From contig NZ_JABEZU010000001.1 in assembly GCF_013149785.1 (NCBI RefSeq), positions 1,054,001-1,118,000 of the forward strand: a stretch of DNA of 64,000 bases. The letters are read 5' to 3'. The stretch comes from Isoptericola halotolerans. GTDB taxonomy: Bacteria > Actinomycetota > Actinomycetes > Actinomycetales > Cellulomonadaceae. Shown piece by piece: positions 25,569-33,962 of the stretch; positions within the stretch are counted from its first letter, which is position 1, and the number at the start of each line of letters is the position of its first letter. Below the pieces are notes generated by a model. It had not been told where the DNA came from. It was given only the letters and a program-made list of their open reading frames with translations, and ran no database searches. The position numbers and the translations under genes were made by a program.

Positions 25569-26045
25569 TCAGGCAGCGACCGGTCTGGCGCGTCGATGGC
25601 GCCGGACGAGTCCGTGGTCGAACGGCGGCACGTACGGGGCCAGCCGCAGCGGCATCCCCGCCTCGAGCGGGGTGCGGTCCGCCTTGCGATGGTTGCAGGG
25701 CCGGCAGGCCGCGACGAGGTTCAGCCACGAGCTCTCGCCACCACGGGAGCGGGGGATCACGTGGTCGACCGTCTGCGCCGGACCTCCGCAATAGGCGCAC
25801 GCACCGTCGCGACGTTTGATGCCGTCCTTGGTGACCGCCGGGCGGCCACCTCCCCGGTAGAGCCACCGCATGGTCACGTAGCGCACCAGGCGCAGCACCC
25901 GGGGCAACGGGTAGGGACCGAAGGACTCGCCCTCGACGAACTCCTCGACGACCGCGACCTCACGGACCAGCATCGTGATGGCGTGCTTGACCGACACCCG
26001 GTGCAGCGGCTCGTAGCCGGCGTTGAGGACCAGCACGTCGGCCAC
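25569..26045 (-). CDS. HNH endonuclease family protein
   Basis: A 158-residue HNH protein. The N-terminal VLVLNAGYEPLHRVSVKHAI is a conserved lead-in of a widespread bacterial HNH family. The nuclease motif spans about 85-125: CAYCGG, then VDHVIPRSRGG (catalytic His), N of SWLNLVAAC and CRPCNHRK, with four zinc cysteines. The GTG at 26045 has GGAGGG at 8-9 nt and begins at the conserved segment. The substrate is unknown; these genes are chromosomal and common in actinobacteria, not phage-specific. Confidence 0.88.
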   Translation of the reverse strand: MADVLVLNAGYEPLHRVSVKHAITMLVREVAVVEEFVEGESFGPYPLPRVLRLVRYVTMRWLYRGGGRPAVTKDGIKRRDGACAYCGGPAQTVDHVIPRSRGGESSWLNLVAACRPCNHRKADRTPLEAGMPLRLAPYVPPFDHGLVRRHRRARPVAA

Positions 26046-26349
26046 GGTCCTGCTCCCTCCTGCGTCGCACCGGCCTGGTCGGGACGGTGCGGGTCTCGGC
26101 GGCTCCCTCGGTCGGACGGGTGACTCGGGCACGGCGCTCCCGGACAGGACCGCCGGACGGGCGCCCTGTGGCGTCCGTCACGGAAAATGTAAGGGCACGG
26201 CGCGTGGAGGTCCAGGCCTTTGAGGGTGGTTCTCCGCTGCTGCCGACGCCGGATGTCCCGGTTCGGGTCATGATGCGCGTTTCGCGCACTCCGTGTCGGC
26301 GCGCGGGAGATGCCGCGCGCCGCAGAGCGAGATCGCGTTCACTGGGCAG
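26046..26349. other. Divergent intergenic region, HNH / FUSC
   Basis: About 300 bp between divergent starts. It holds a TACATT -10-like element on the minus strand (26186-26191) and a small hairpin TGCGCG/CGCGCA (26274-26288). No convincing ORF or RNA is seen. Confidence 0.5.
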
Positions 26350-27438
26350 ATGGACACCCGGTGGAAGGCTGCGCGTGGGCGGGTCGGCGACTGGCTCCGG
26401 TCGCCGGTGAACCAGGTGGACCTCCTGCAGACGGCGAAGGCCGCGGCCGCCACGATGATCGCCTGGGCGCTCGCGGAGATGGTGCTCGAGCTGCACCAGG
26501 CGTTCCTCGCGCCGTGGGTGGCGCTCCTGACGGTCCACGCCACCGTCTACCGCACGTTCTGGCGTGGCACGCAGACGGTGCTGGCCGTCGGGACCGGCAT
26601 CCTGGTGTCCCTCGTCGTGGTCCAGGCGTTCGGGACCACCGTCCTGTCCTTCGGGCTGGCCCTGGTGGTGGCGCTGGTCCTCGCCCGCGCCCCGCTCTAC
26701 CGCGACGAGGGCATCACGATCGCGACGACGGTGCTGTTCATCATCACCGTCGGCTACGACTCCTCGACGGAGCAGACGATCGACCTGCTGCCCGACCGGC
26801 TGCTCTCCACCGCGATCGGCGTGGTCGTCGCCCTGGCCGTCAACGCGCTGGTCCTTCCCCCGCTCAACGACCGCAGCGCGCAGCAGCAGATCGACGCGGT
26901 CGACCGAGCCCTCGGAGCCCTTCTCGTCGGCATGGCGACCCAGCTCCGCCGCGAGTCGGAGGATCAGGAGGAGGACGACTGGATCGAACGCACCCGCGAG
27001 ATCTCGGACGACGTCGAGCGGGCCTGGTCGCTCGTGCGCACCGCGAGGGAGAGCGGTTCGTGGAACCCACGGCGCCGACGCCATCCCGGCGACGAGCTCG
27101 AGAACTACCCACAGGTGCTGATGCGGCTCGAGGAGGGTGTGTCGACCACACGGAGCATCGCCCGCCTGGTGCGTGAGTCCGACCGCGACGCCGAGACCTG
27201 GGACACCGAGTTCCGCGACCGGTACACCGATCTGCTCGCCGAGGTCGGGCGTCGCATCGCGCAGCCGGAACCCGACGTCGCCACGTTGGGGAACGACCTG
27301 CGCACCCTCGCGAGGGACATGTCGACGGAAGATCTCTCGGGAAAGCTGTGGCCGCTCTACGGAGCACTCATCGCGAACCTGCAGATGATCGTCGACGTGG
27401 TGGACGACGTGGCGACCGCGCGGCCGGTGCGGACCTGA
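26350..27438 (+). CDS. FUSC / aromatic acid exporter family membrane protein
   Basis: A 362-residue protein. Hydrophobic helices fill about residues 25-175 (APWVALLTVHATVYRTFWRGTQ is the typical FUSC-type first repeat), followed by a cytoplasmic helical domain rich in Glu/Arg (about 180-360). This half-size layout matches ArAE_1/FUSC-like proteins proposed to export aromatic or other organic acids; the substrate is not known. ATG 26350 was chosen because the helical domain begins soon after; an upstream ATG at 26293 is possible. Confidence 0.8.
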   Translation: MDTRWKAARGRVGDWLRSPVNQVDLLQTAKAAAATMIAWALAEMVLELHQAFLAPWVALLTVHATVYRTFWRGTQTVLAVGTGILVSLVVVQAFGTTVLSFGLALVVALVLARAPLYRDEGITIATTVLFIITVGYDSSTEQTIDLLPDRLLSTAIGVVVALAVNALVLPPLNDRSAQQQIDAVDRALGALLVGMATQLRRESEDQEEDDWIERTREISDDVERAWSLVRTARESGSWNPRRRRHPGDELENYPQVLMRLEEGVSTTRSIARLVRESDRDAETWDTEFRDRYTDLLAEVGRRIAQPEPDVATLGNDLRTLARDMSTEDLSGKLWPLYGALIANLQMIVDVVDDVATARPVRT

Positions 27439-27494
27439 CGGCACGCGGCCGCCGGCGCCCGGTGCCGTGGCCCCGAGTGCCGTGGCCCCGGAGG

Positions 27495-28412
27495 TCAGCG
27501 GCCGGACGCGACCTCGCGGAGGCGTTCGACGGCCTCCCGTGCGGTGTCGAGGTGCTCGGCCCCGCGGCGTGCCGCCGCCCGCGCGAGCCTGTCGTACGGG
27601 CCCCGGTCCCCGCCGTCGTCGGCCACCGCGTCGGCGACCGCTGTCACGTGGGCGGCGAGCTGGAACGCGTCGCGATGGTCGCCCAAGGTGGACTGCACCC
27701 GCTGGCCGGCCGCACCCAGCTCCCGGGCGGTCCCGCCGAGCGCCCTGGTGGGCTTCCGGGTCACCGCGCGGGCCGCGTGGGACACCCGGCGACCGGCCTT
27801 GCGCAGCCGGTGGGCTGCGGCGGACAGGTCCTCCAGCTCGTCTCCCGAGGCCGTGCTCAACCGTTCGAGGTCGACGTCCTCGGCGGTCCGCAGCGCCTTC
27901 GCGACCGCCTTGTCGAGGCGCCGTCGTGCCACCTTGCGCGCCGGGTCGTCCGCCTTCGGACCCCGCGGGGGGTCGGCCACCCAGCGCACGAGGGCGGCGG
28001 TGAGGTCGGCCATCTCCGGGCCGTTCAACCACTCCACCAGCCGGCGGTGGGCGGCGTCGTGGCGGCGGGTGAGGTCGTCGACCAGGTGACGGCGTGCCTC
28101 GACCGACACCCGCGCGCCGGCGCCCACGGCGTCGACGTCGGCGATCCGGACCTCCAGGTCGCGGACCTCTCCCAGGAGGTCGCCGAGCACCGTGAGCCGG
28201 TCGCGCAGGGCGTCCGCCTCCCGCTTGCCGAACACCGGGCGATAGACGGTCAGCACGGTGCGCAGCCTGCGGACCGCGGTGCGCAGGCGGTGGACGCCGT
28301 CGGGCTCGTCGGACAGCGCGGCCGGGACGCGCTGCTCGGTGCGGCGGACGTGCTCGGCCACCACCGCGGCGAACAGCTCACCGGCGGTGCTGGAGCTCCA
28401 GGGGTGCGACAT
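27495..28412 (-). CDS. CHAD domain protein
   Basis: A 305-residue, Arg/His/Asp-rich all-helical protein. The CHAD pattern is visible in VHRLRTAVRRLRTVL (about 40-54), GEVRDLEVR (about 80) and the later LRKAGRRVSHAARAV repeat. CHAD domains bind inorganic polyphosphate through basic surfaces and often accompany CYTH phosphohydrolases, which are absent here. It is 59 bp downstream of the next same-strand gene. Confidence 0.85.
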   Translation of the reverse strand: MSHPWSSSTAGELFAAVVAEHVRRTEQRVPAALSDEPDGVHRLRTAVRRLRTVLTVYRPVFGKREADALRDRLTVLGDLLGEVRDLEVRIADVDAVGAGARVSVEARRHLVDDLTRRHDAAHRRLVEWLNGPEMADLTAALVRWVADPPRGPKADDPARKVARRRLDKAVAKALRTAEDVDLERLSTASGDELEDLSAAAHRLRKAGRRVSHAARAVTRKPTRALGGTARELGAAGQRVQSTLGDHRDAFQLAAHVTAVADAVADDGGDRGPYDRLARAAARRGAEHLDTAREAVERLREVASGR

Positions 28413-28471
28413 CCGTCCACGCTACGTGGTTCGTGAAGGGGAGGGTCGTTCCTCGTCGGTTGCCGGCGCCA

Positions 28472-28900
28472 TCACCCCGCGTCGTCCATCGCGATCGGCC
28501 GCACCGCACCACCGGCCGCGACGAACAGCCCGTGCAGGCGGAAGTCGCGCTGCGCGGCCTGGGCCCTCAGGGCGGTGTTCCAGGCGCGGTCGGCGGCGGT
28601 GACGGACTGCTCGCCGGGGCGTTCCAGGATGGCGACGACGGAGCCGCCCGGGACGGACTGCTGGGTGACGGAGGCGATGACCCCGCCGAACCGGGCGGCG
28701 TCGTCGTCGCTCGGGTGCTGGGGGACCTCGCGGACCGGGACGGCGATGCCGGTGACGCGGTCGTCGGCGTCGAGCCAGGCCAGGGTGAGGATGCGTTCGC
28801 GGGGCAGGACGCCGCCGGCGAGGAAGGTGGCGAGCGCGAGGCGCTCGCCGTCGTCGGCGACCTTGTCGCCCGGTCGGAACGGTGTGGTGGTGAGGTTCAT
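28472..28900 (-). CDS. Hypothetical protein, DUF4192-like
   Basis: A 142-residue protein without a firm match. The pattern of alternating strands and helices (ERILTLAWLDADDRVTGIAVPV, then GGSVVAILERPGEQSVTAADRAW) recalls DUF4192 or RadC-like folds, but no catalytic motif is seen. ATG 28900 starts the conserved-looking part; an upstream frame to 29095 runs through a long hairpin and is not credible. It precedes the CHAD gene. Confidence 0.55.
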   Translation of the reverse strand: MNLTTTPFRPGDKVADDGERLALATFLAGGVLPRERILTLAWLDADDRVTGIAVPVREVPQHPSDDDAARFGGVIASVTQQSVPGGSVVAILERPGEQSVTAADRAWNTALRAQAAQRDFRLHGLFVAAGGAVRPIAMDDAG

Positions 28901-28942
28901 GCCGTCCACCCTCCCGAACCTGCGCCCACCCCGCCGCCACCA

Positions 28943-28957
28943 TCCACAGCCTGTGGA
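28943..28957. repeat. Palindrome TCCACA-N3-TGTGGA (second copy)
   Basis: Same half-sites and spacing as 6075-6089; located 43-57 bp upstream of the minus-strand gene starting at 28900, where a regulator could act. Confidence 0.4.
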
Positions 28958-28974
28958 CAGATCTCGTGCCTTGA

Positions 28975-29036
28975 TGCCGAACAGGAGGTTGGGCCCGCTT
29001 GGGGAGACCAAAGCGGGCCCAACCTCCTGTTCGGCA
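28975..29036. terminator. Very long perfect hairpin (26-bp arms) after aceB
   Basis: Arms 28975-29000 and 29011-29036 pair perfectly over 26 bp with a 10-nt loop, 6 nt beyond the aceB stop. It presumably terminates the aceA-aceB transcript. There is no U-run. Confidence 0.8.
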
Positions 29037-29042
29037 CCTCGC

Positions 29043-30779
29043 TCAGAAGTAGCGGGCGTAGGCGCTCGTGGTGAGGAACGGCGGGAACTCGTCACCCATC
29101 GCCACCTCGCGGAAGATCGCCGCGGCGTCGTCCACCCGGTCGCCGCGCGAGCGCGGCGTCGAGCGGAGGAACTCCCGGAGCATCGACTCGCAGAGCTCGC
29201 GGGTCACGGCGACACCGTCGTCGGTCACGGTGTGGCAGTGGATCCACTGCCACACCTGGGACCGCGAGATCTCGGCCGTCGCGGCGTCCTCCATGAGGCT
29301 GTCCAGGGCCGCGGCCCCGGTGCCCCGCAGCCAGGAGGCGATGTACCGCACGCCCACCGAGATGTTGGTCCGCAGACCTGCCTCGGTGATCGTCGCGCCC
29401 TCCCGGCGGGCCGAGGCCACGTCGAGGAGCTCCGCCTGGCCGACGGTGACGTCGTCGCGCAGCCGCTCCACCTGGTTCTCGCGCTTGCCGAGCACCTCGT
29501 CGAACGCCGCCCGCGCGACCGGGATGAGGTCCGGGTGAGCCACCCAGGAGCCGTCGAACCCGTCACCGGCCTCCCGCTCCTTGTCGGCCTGGACCTTGGC
29601 GAACGCCTGCTCGGTGACCTCCGGGTTGCGGCGGTCCGGGATGAAGGCGCTCATGCCGCCGATGGCGTGCGCCCCACGACGGTGGCAGGTGGCCACCAGC
29701 AGCTCGGTGTAGGCGCGCATGAACGGGGCGGTCATCGTCACCTGCGCGCGGTCGGGCAGCACGTAGGAGTCCCCGCGGTTGCGGAAGCACTTGATGACGC
29801 TGAACAGGTAGTCCCAGCGCCCGGCGTTCAGACCGGCGCAGTGCTCGCGCAGCTCGTAGAGGATCTCCTCCATCTCGAACGCCGCGGGCAGCGTCTCGAT
29901 GAGCACCGTCGCGCGGATCGTGCCGCGCGGGATGCCGAGCGTCTCCTGCGCCAGCTCGAAGACCTCGTTCCACAGCCGCGCCTCGCGGTGGCCCTCGAGC
30001 TTCGGCAGGTAGAAGTACGGCCCGCGCCCGCGCTCGATCAGCTCGGCCGCGTTGTGGAAGAGGTACAGCCCGAAGTCCACCAGCGAGCCCGACGCCGGCT
30101 GGGTGGAGCCGTCCGTGCCCGTGTAGGCCAGGTGCGACTCGAACAGGTGCCAGCCGCGCGGCCGGAACACGATGGTGGGCATCTTCGTCAGCTCGGACGT
30201 GTTCAGGGCGTACCGCTTGCCGGGGGTGCGACCGTCCGGCGACGGTGCCTCGAAGGTGAGCTCGCCCCGGATCGCGGACCGCAGCGCCCGCTGGCCGCCG
30301 ACGACGTTCTCCCACGTCGGGCTGGAGGCGTCCTCGGCGTCGGCGAGCCACACCCTGGCGCCCGAGTTCAGCGCGTTGATCGTCATCTTGGGGTCCGTGG
30401 GCCCGGTGATCTCCACGCGCCGGTCGGACAGCCCGGGTGCCCCGGCGGCCCCGGCGACGCGCCACGAGGAGTCCTCGCGCACCGCCCGGGTCACGGGCAG
30501 GAAGTCGGGGTCGGCGCCCGCGGCGATCTCGCGGGTGCGGCGCTGCCGGGTGAGCAGCAGCTCGGTGCGCGCGTCGGCGAACTGGTCGTGCAGCAGGGCC
30601 AGGAACTCCAGCGCCGCGGGGGTGAGGATCTCCTCGGAGCCGGGCACGGGGGGTCCGACGACGTCCATGGTTCCCTCCGCGATGGTGGCCGAGTCGGCGA
30701 GGGCGGTGCCGCGCGGCGGCGTCGCGGGCGAGCCGGTCGAGCGGGCCAGGGTGCGGGGAGGGTCGGCGATCGTGGTCAT
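29043..30779 (-). CDS. aceB: Malate synthase A
   Basis: A 578-residue malate synthase that condenses glyoxylate with acetyl-CoA. The TIM-barrel core holds DAEDASSPTWENV (about 148-160), PRGWHL, the signature segment KCFRNRGDSYVLPDR and GGMSAFIPDRRNPE. The C-terminal plug contains the conserved acidic/Arg residues in SQVWQWIHC. Length fits the A type (about 530-580), not the 720-residue G type. GGAGG lies 8 nt before the ATG. It is 65 bp downstream of aceA, forming the glyoxylate shunt operon. Confidence 0.95.
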   Translation of the reverse strand: MTTIADPPRTLARSTGSPATPPRGTALADSATIAEGTMDVVGPPVPGSEEILTPAALEFLALLHDQFADARTELLLTRQRRTREIAAGADPDFLPVTRAVREDSSWRVAGAAGAPGLSDRRVEITGPTDPKMTINALNSGARVWLADAEDASSPTWENVVGGQRALRSAIRGELTFEAPSPDGRTPGKRYALNTSELTKMPTIVFRPRGWHLFESHLAYTGTDGSTQPASGSLVDFGLYLFHNAAELIERGRGPYFYLPKLEGHREARLWNEVFELAQETLGIPRGTIRATVLIETLPAAFEMEEILYELREHCAGLNAGRWDYLFSVIKCFRNRGDSYVLPDRAQVTMTAPFMRAYTELLVATCHRRGAHAIGGMSAFIPDRRNPEVTEQAFAKVQADKEREAGDGFDGSWVAHPDLIPVARAAFDEVLGKRENQVERLRDDVTVGQAELLDVASARREGATITEAGLRTNISVGVRYIASWLRGTGAAALDSLMEDAATAEISRSQVWQWIHCHTVTDDGVAVTRELCESMLREFLRSTPRSRGDRVDDAAAIFREVAMGDEFPPFLTTSAYARYF

Positions 30780-30844
30780 GGTGTACCTCCAGGGTGCCGC
30801 GGCGGGACGAGGGGGGCGTCCCGCCGCGACGGGTGGTGAGCGAG

Positions 30845-32176
30845 TCAGAACTGAGCGGCCTCGGTGGAGCCGGCGAGAGCGAGGGTGGCGGCGTCGGGGT
30901 TGAGCGCCGTGGACACGCGGTCGAAGTAACCGGTGCCCACCTCCCGCTGGTGCTTGGTGGCGGTGTAGCCGCGGGTCTCGGAGGCGAACTCGGCCTCCTG
31001 CAGCTGCACGTAGGCCGTCATCTGCTCACGGGCGTAACCGTGGGCCAGATCGAACATGGAGTGGTTGAGGGCGTGGAAGCCCGCCAGGGTGATGAACTGG
31101 AAGCTGAAGCCCATGGCACCGAGCTCGCGCTGGAACTTCGCGATGGTGTCGTCGTCGAGGTGCTTCTTCCAGTTGAACGACGGCGAGCAGTTGTACGCCA
31201 GCATCTGGTCCGGGAACTCGGCCTTGACCGACTCGGCGAACCGGCGGGCGAGGTCGAGGTCGGGGGTGCCGGTCTCCATCCAGATGAGGTCGGCGTAGGG
31301 GGCGTAGGCGTGGGCCCGGGTGATGCAGGGCTCGATGCCGTTGGTGACCTTGTAGAAGCCCTCGGCGGTGCGCTCGCCGGTGAGGAACGGGCGGTCGCGC
31401 TCGTCGACGTCGGAGGTCAGCAGGGTGGCGGCCTCGGCGTCGGTGCGGGCGATGATGACGCTCGGCACGTCGGCGACGTCGGCGGCCAGCCGGGCGGCGT
31501 TGAGGGTCCGCACGTGCTGCTTGGTCGGGATGAGCACCTTGCCACCGAGGTGGCCGCACTTCTTCTCCGAGGCGAGCTGGTCCTCCCAGTGCACGCCGGA
31601 GGCGCCGGAGACGATCATCGACTTCATGAGCTCGTAGGCGTTGAGCGGGCCTCCGAAGCCGGCCTCGGCGTCCGCGACGATCGGCGCGATCCAGTTGCGG
31701 GTCGGTGCGCCGTTCTCCTCCACGTCGATCTGGTCGGCGCGCAGCAGCGCGTTGTTGATGCGCCGCACGACGGCGGGCACCGAGTTCGCCGGGTAGAGCG
31801 ACTGGTCGGGGTACGTCTGACCCGACAGGTTGGCGTCGCCGGCCACCTGCCAGCCGGACAGGTAGATCGCCTTGAGCCCCGCCTTGACCTGCTGCACGGC
31901 CTGGTTGCCGGTCAGCGCACCGAGGGCGTTGACGTAGTCCTCGGTGTGCAGCAGCTCCCACAGCAGCTCGGAGCCGCGGCGGGCGAGGGTGTGCTCCTCA
32001 CCGACGGAGCCCCGCAGCGCGACGACGTCCTCGGCGGTGTAGTCCCGCGTGGTGCCGGCCCAGCGCGGGTCGGTGGCCCACCGCTCGGCGAGGGCGGCGG
32101 CGGTGGTGACCTGGTCGCCGGGCCGGGTCGCCGTGGTGGTCCCGGGCGTGGAGCCGGTCTCGAGGATCGCGGTCAT
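30845..32176 (-). CDS. aceA: Isocitrate lyase
   Basis: A 443-residue isocitrate lyase, splitting isocitrate to glyoxylate and succinate. The catalytic loop KKCGH is at 205-209 (Cys207), the Mg-binding ADAEAGFGG at about 168-176, and the mobile C-terminal [14 protein letters not shown] is present. ATG 32176 has AGGCAGGA upstream; a longer open frame crosses the ramB promoter. First gene of the aceA-aceB operon and divergent from ramB, its likely regulator. Confidence 0.96.
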   Translation of the reverse strand: MTAILETGSTPGTTTATRPGDQVTTAAALAERWATDPRWAGTTRDYTAEDVVALRGSVGEEHTLARRGSELLWELLHTEDYVNALGALTGNQAVQQVKAGLKAIYLSGWQVAGDANLSGQTYPDQSLYPANSVPAVVRRINNALLRADQIDVEENGAPTRNWIAPIVADAEAGFGGPLNAYELMKSMIVSGASGVHWEDQLASEKKCGHLGGKVLIPTKQHVRTLNAARLAADVADVPSVIIARTDAEAATLLTSDVDERDRPFLTGERTAEGFYKVTNGIEPCITRAHAYAPYADLIWMETGTPDLDLARRFAESVKAEFPDQMLAYNCSPSFNWKKHLDDDTIAKFQRELGAMGFSFQFITLAGFHALNHSMFDLAHGYAREQMTAYVQLQEAEFASETRGYTATKHQREVGTGYFDRVSTALNPDAATLALAGSTEAAQF

Positions 32177-32272
32177 GGTCCTGCCTTTCGTCGTTCGGCC
32201 GGGGCGCCGAGGAGGTGCCCTCGGGAACGACTCTGCGGCCTGCGCAACCCCGGTGGCGAGCGATTCGTCGGA

Positions 32273-32302
32273 GAAGAACCAGGGTTCTTCTGCTTGGCAG
32301 AA
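32273..32302. promoter_or_regulatory. Two overlapping palindromes between aceA and ramB
   Basis: GAAGAACC-AG-GGTTCTTC (32273-32290) overlaps TTCTGC-TTG-GCAGAA (32288-32302). They lie directly before the ramB ribosome site and about 100 bp upstream of aceA. They are candidate RamB or general operators; the second has TGC/GCA cores like RamB sites but is not a clear match. Confidence 0.45.
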
Positions 32303-32312
32303 GGAGTGGCGC

Positions 32313-33872
32313 ATGTCACGCTGGATCATGGCCACGACGACGACGTACCGGCCGCCGGCGACACCTCCCGCGCCGCCCCCGGTCGAGAACGAACCCGACG
32401 CCCTGACGATCGGGCGGCGGATCCGACACCTGCGCACGCAGCGCGGGATGACCCTCGAGGAGCTCGGAGACGCTGTCTCACGTGCTCCTTCGCAGATCTC
32501 CGTGCTAGAGAACGGCAAGCGGGAGCCCACGATCGCCCGGCTGCAGGCCATCGCTCGTGCGCTCGGCACCAGCGTGGACGACCTGCTCTCCCCGGAGGCG
32601 CCGTCACGCCGGGACGCCCTCGAGATCGAGCTGGAGCGAGTGCAAAGAGGCCCGCTCTTCTCGGCCCTCGGGGTGCGTCCGGTGCGGGTCGGCAAGTCAC
32701 TGCCGACCGATGCGCTGGAGGCGATCGTCTCGCTGCAGGCCGAGCTCGAGCGCCTGCACTCGGAGCGGGCGCTGACCCCCGAAGAGGCACGACGGGCCAA
32801 CACCGAGCTCCGCGCCGACATGCGCGCGCAGGACAACTACTTCCCGGACCTGGAGATCGTCGCGCGTTCCCTGCTCGACGACGTCGGGCACACGCGTGGA
32901 CCGGTCCCGCAGCGCGCCGCCGTCGACATCGCGTCCCACCTGGGGTTCTCGATCCACTACGAGTCGGACCTGCCGCACTCGACCCGGGCCGTCATCGACC
33001 AGCGCCACCGCCGCGTCTACCTGCCGAGCAACGGCATCCGCGGGCGCTCCGACGCGCGCTCCGCCCTGCTGCAGGCCCTGGCCTCGCACGTCCTGGAGCA
33101 CGCCGAGCCGCGCGACTACGCGGGGTTCCTGCGCCAGCGGGTCGAGGCGAACTACCTGTGCGCCGCGCTGCTGCTGCCGGAGCGCGAGGCCGTCAAGCAC
33201 CTGCGCGAGGCCAAGGACGCCCGCGCGATCTCCATCGAGGACCTCCGCGACGCCTTCGCCGTCTCCTACGAGACCGCCGCGCACCGCTTCACCAACCTCG
33301 CCACCCGGCACCTCGGCATCGGGGTGCACTTCATGAAGGTCCACGAGTCGGGGGCCATCCACAAGGCCTACGAGAACGACGGCGTGCGCTTCCCGGCCGA
33401 CGCCCTGGGGACCGTCGAGGGGCAGCACGTGTGCCGGCACTGGACGGCACGGGTGGTCTTCGACATCGCCGACCGGCTGAGCCCGTACTACCAGTACACG
33501 GACACCCCCACCGGCACCTACTGGTGCACCTCCCGGGTCTCCGACACCCCGGACGGGCGGTTCTCCGTCAGCGTCGGCGTGCCGTACGCGCAGGTCAAGT
33601 GGTTCCTCGGCCGGGAGACGACGGCGCGGTCCACCTCCCGCTGCCCCGACGAGTCGTGCTGCCGGCAGCCGTCGCGCCCGCTCGCCGAGCGGTGGGACGG
33701 CCACGCCCTGCCGAGCGCGCGCCCCCACGCCTCGATGCTGGCGGCGATGCCCTCCGGCGCGTTCCCCGGCGTGGACACCACCGAGGTGTACGAGTTCCTG
33801 GAGCGGCACGCTCCCCGGGCCCGCGATCGCGACGCCGGCGGCACCGAGAGCCCGGGCGCCGCGGGCGGCTGA
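32313..33872 (+). CDS. ramB: RamB-like XRE/ScfR transcriptional regulator
   Basis: A 519-residue regulator. A Cro/CI-type HTH lies at about 30-90 ([24 protein letters not shown]), an ImmA/IrrE-like central domain at about 190-310 in which the protease HExxH is degenerate (LASHVLEHA), and an ScfR short-chain fatty acyl sensor at about 340-515. RamB proteins repress acetate and glyoxylate genes and respond to acyl-CoA-type signals. ATG 32313 has AAGGAG 6 nt upstream; ATG 32328 is an alternative. Divergence from aceA supports the assignment. Confidence 0.88.
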   Translation: MSRWIMATTTTYRPPATPPAPPPVENEPDALTIGRRIRHLRTQRGMTLEELGDAVSRAPSQISVLENGKREPTIARLQAIARALGTSVDDLLSPEAPSRRDALEIELERVQRGPLFSALGVRPVRVGKSLPTDALEAIVSLQAELERLHSERALTPEEARRANTELRADMRAQDNYFPDLEIVARSLLDDVGHTRGPVPQRAAVDIASHLGFSIHYESDLPHSTRAVIDQRHRRVYLPSNGIRGRSDARSALLQALASHVLEHAEPRDYAGFLRQRVEANYLCAALLLPEREAVKHLREAKDARAISIEDLRDAFAVSYETAAHRFTNLATRHLGIGVHFMKVHESGAIHKAYENDGVRFPADALGTVEGQHVCRHWTARVVFDIADRLSPYYQYTDTPTGTYWCTSRVSDTPDGRFSVSVGVPYAQVKWFLGRETTARSTSRCPDESCCRQPSRPLAERWDGHALPSARPHASMLAAMPSGAFPGVDTTEVYEFLERHAPRARDRDAGGTESPGAAGG

Positions 33873-33962
33873 GGCGCCCGCGCCGACCTGGCGAGATCGC
33901 GTCCCTCGGATAGCATCGAACGGGCCAGTCATCATCGGTCCCGACGAAGAACGAAGAGGTTC

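Noticed and set aside
28943-28957. DnaA-box-like sequence
   Set aside because: TGTGGA/TCCACA halves recall DnaA boxes, but there is no cluster, no AT-rich region and no dnaA/dnaN genes, so this is not an origin.
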